Source: Clostridium_AT stratigraminis (GTDB lineage: Bacteria > Bacillota > Clostridia > Clostridiales > Clostridiaceae). Taken from it: DNA of 64,000 nucleotides. A program made the translations under genes and the position numbers. Of this stretch, positions 63,719-64,000 are shown piece after piece (positions within the stretch are counted from its first letter, which is position 1; every line of letters begins with the position of its first letter). The stretch covers positions 1 through 64,000 of the forward strand of contig NZ_JBJHZZ010000010.1 of the NCBI RefSeq assembly GCF_045310675.1, given 5' to 3'. Under the pieces are notes generated by a model, which was not told the DNA's origin, did no database searches, and saw only the letters and a program-made list of their open reading frames with translations.

Positions 63719-64000
63719 ATGAATTACGTAGAGGCAATGGATTATATTAAAGATACTGCTAAATTTGGTAGTAATTATGGTCTTTCAAGAACAGAAAAAA
63801 TATTGGAATTTTTAGGGGATCCTCATAAAAAGCTTAAATGCATCCACATTGCAGGCACAAATGGTAAAGGTTCAACAACAGCTATGCTTAACGAAATATT
63901 AAAAGAAGCAGGCTACAAGGTGGGCATGTATACCTCGCCCTATTTAGAAGAATTCGAAGAGAGAATTCAAATAAATGGAAGGAATATTCTAAAGGAGGAT
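63719..64000 (+). CDS. folC: Folylpolyglutamate synthase / dihydrofolate synthase, 5' part
   Basis: 94 residues before the window ends. It has the P-loop HIAGTNGKGSTTAML and MYTSPYLEEFEERIQING, the FolC start. AAGGGGG precedes the ATG. It adds glutamate to folates. It is 54 bases after valS, a gene pair usual in Firmicutes. Confidence 0.93.
   Translation, partial: MNYVEAMDYIKDTAKFGSNYGLSRTEKILEFLGDPHKKLKCIHIAGTNGKGSTTAMLNEILKEAGYKVGMYTSPYLEEFEERIQINGRNILKED

Overview
The window is AT-rich, gene-dense DNA of a low-GC, spore-forming, strictly fermentative Firmicute, most likely a Clostridium. The signs are AGGAGG-type ribosome binding sites almost everywhere, T-box and S-box leaders, pyruvate formate-lyase, a ferredoxin-dependent 2-oxoacid oxidoreductase, a two-domain acyl-CoA dehydratase activase, an archaeal-type prolyl-tRNA synthetase and YheC/YheD spore-coat-type ATP-grasp proteins. 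No tRNA, rRNA, insertion sequence, prophage or CRISPR array was seen.

Layout. 1-4.7 kb (minus): an HMA / SafE-type membrane / cupredoxin fusion protein, a two-component system whose sensor carries a Met-rich external loop, and a small SHOCT protein; together they look like a copper or thiophilic-metal response unit. 4.9-11 kb (plus): an unrecognised protein, a YyaL/SPATA20-type thioredoxin-fold protein, argS behind a T-box, and an RNase H-fold exonuclease-like protein. 11-13.2 kb (minus): feoA-feoB and a FeoB-associated Cys-rich peptide under a Fur-type operator. 13.6-16.6 kb: pflB-pflA. 16.7-19.4 kb: a SAM-I riboswitch and metNIQ. 19.5-23.4 kb: a HAD hydrolase, a second RNase H-fold protein, adenine deaminase and a MocA-like nucleotidyltransferase. 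23.4-25.2 kb (minus): proS behind a T-box.

25.3-37.7 kb is the most unusual region. Six YheC/YheD-type ATP-grasp proteins (one minus, five plus), an APC-family amino-acid permease, a Cys-rich protein with five 26-residue repeats that is translationally coupled to one ATP-grasp gene, and a radical-SAM aminomutase lie together. The aminomutase has the two substrate-site residues expected of glutamate 2,3-aminomutase (Lys335, Asn372) instead of the two Asp of lysine 2,3-aminomutase. The divergent spacer has a candidate sporulation (sigma-K-like) promoter on each strand. My working hypothesis is a spore-envelope ligase system that may use beta-glutamate or modify the repeat protein; neither is proven by the sequence.

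38-64 kb: a Nim-like flavoprotein, gltX behind a compact attenuator-like leader, a two-subunit 2-oxoacid:ferredoxin oxidoreductase with a Fur-like operator, yhaO-yhaN, a membrane transglutaminase-like protein, a TPR protein, the full F-type ATP synthase operon (atpIBEFHAGDC), a 1438-residue acyl-CoA dehydratase activase-type protein, valS behind a T-box and the start of folC. Two families of short hairpin repeats are shared by the yhaO-yhaN operon and the atpG-atpD spacer. The three T-boxes (arg, pro, val) share a specifier-loop pattern that gives AGA, CCG and GUA, matching their synthetases.
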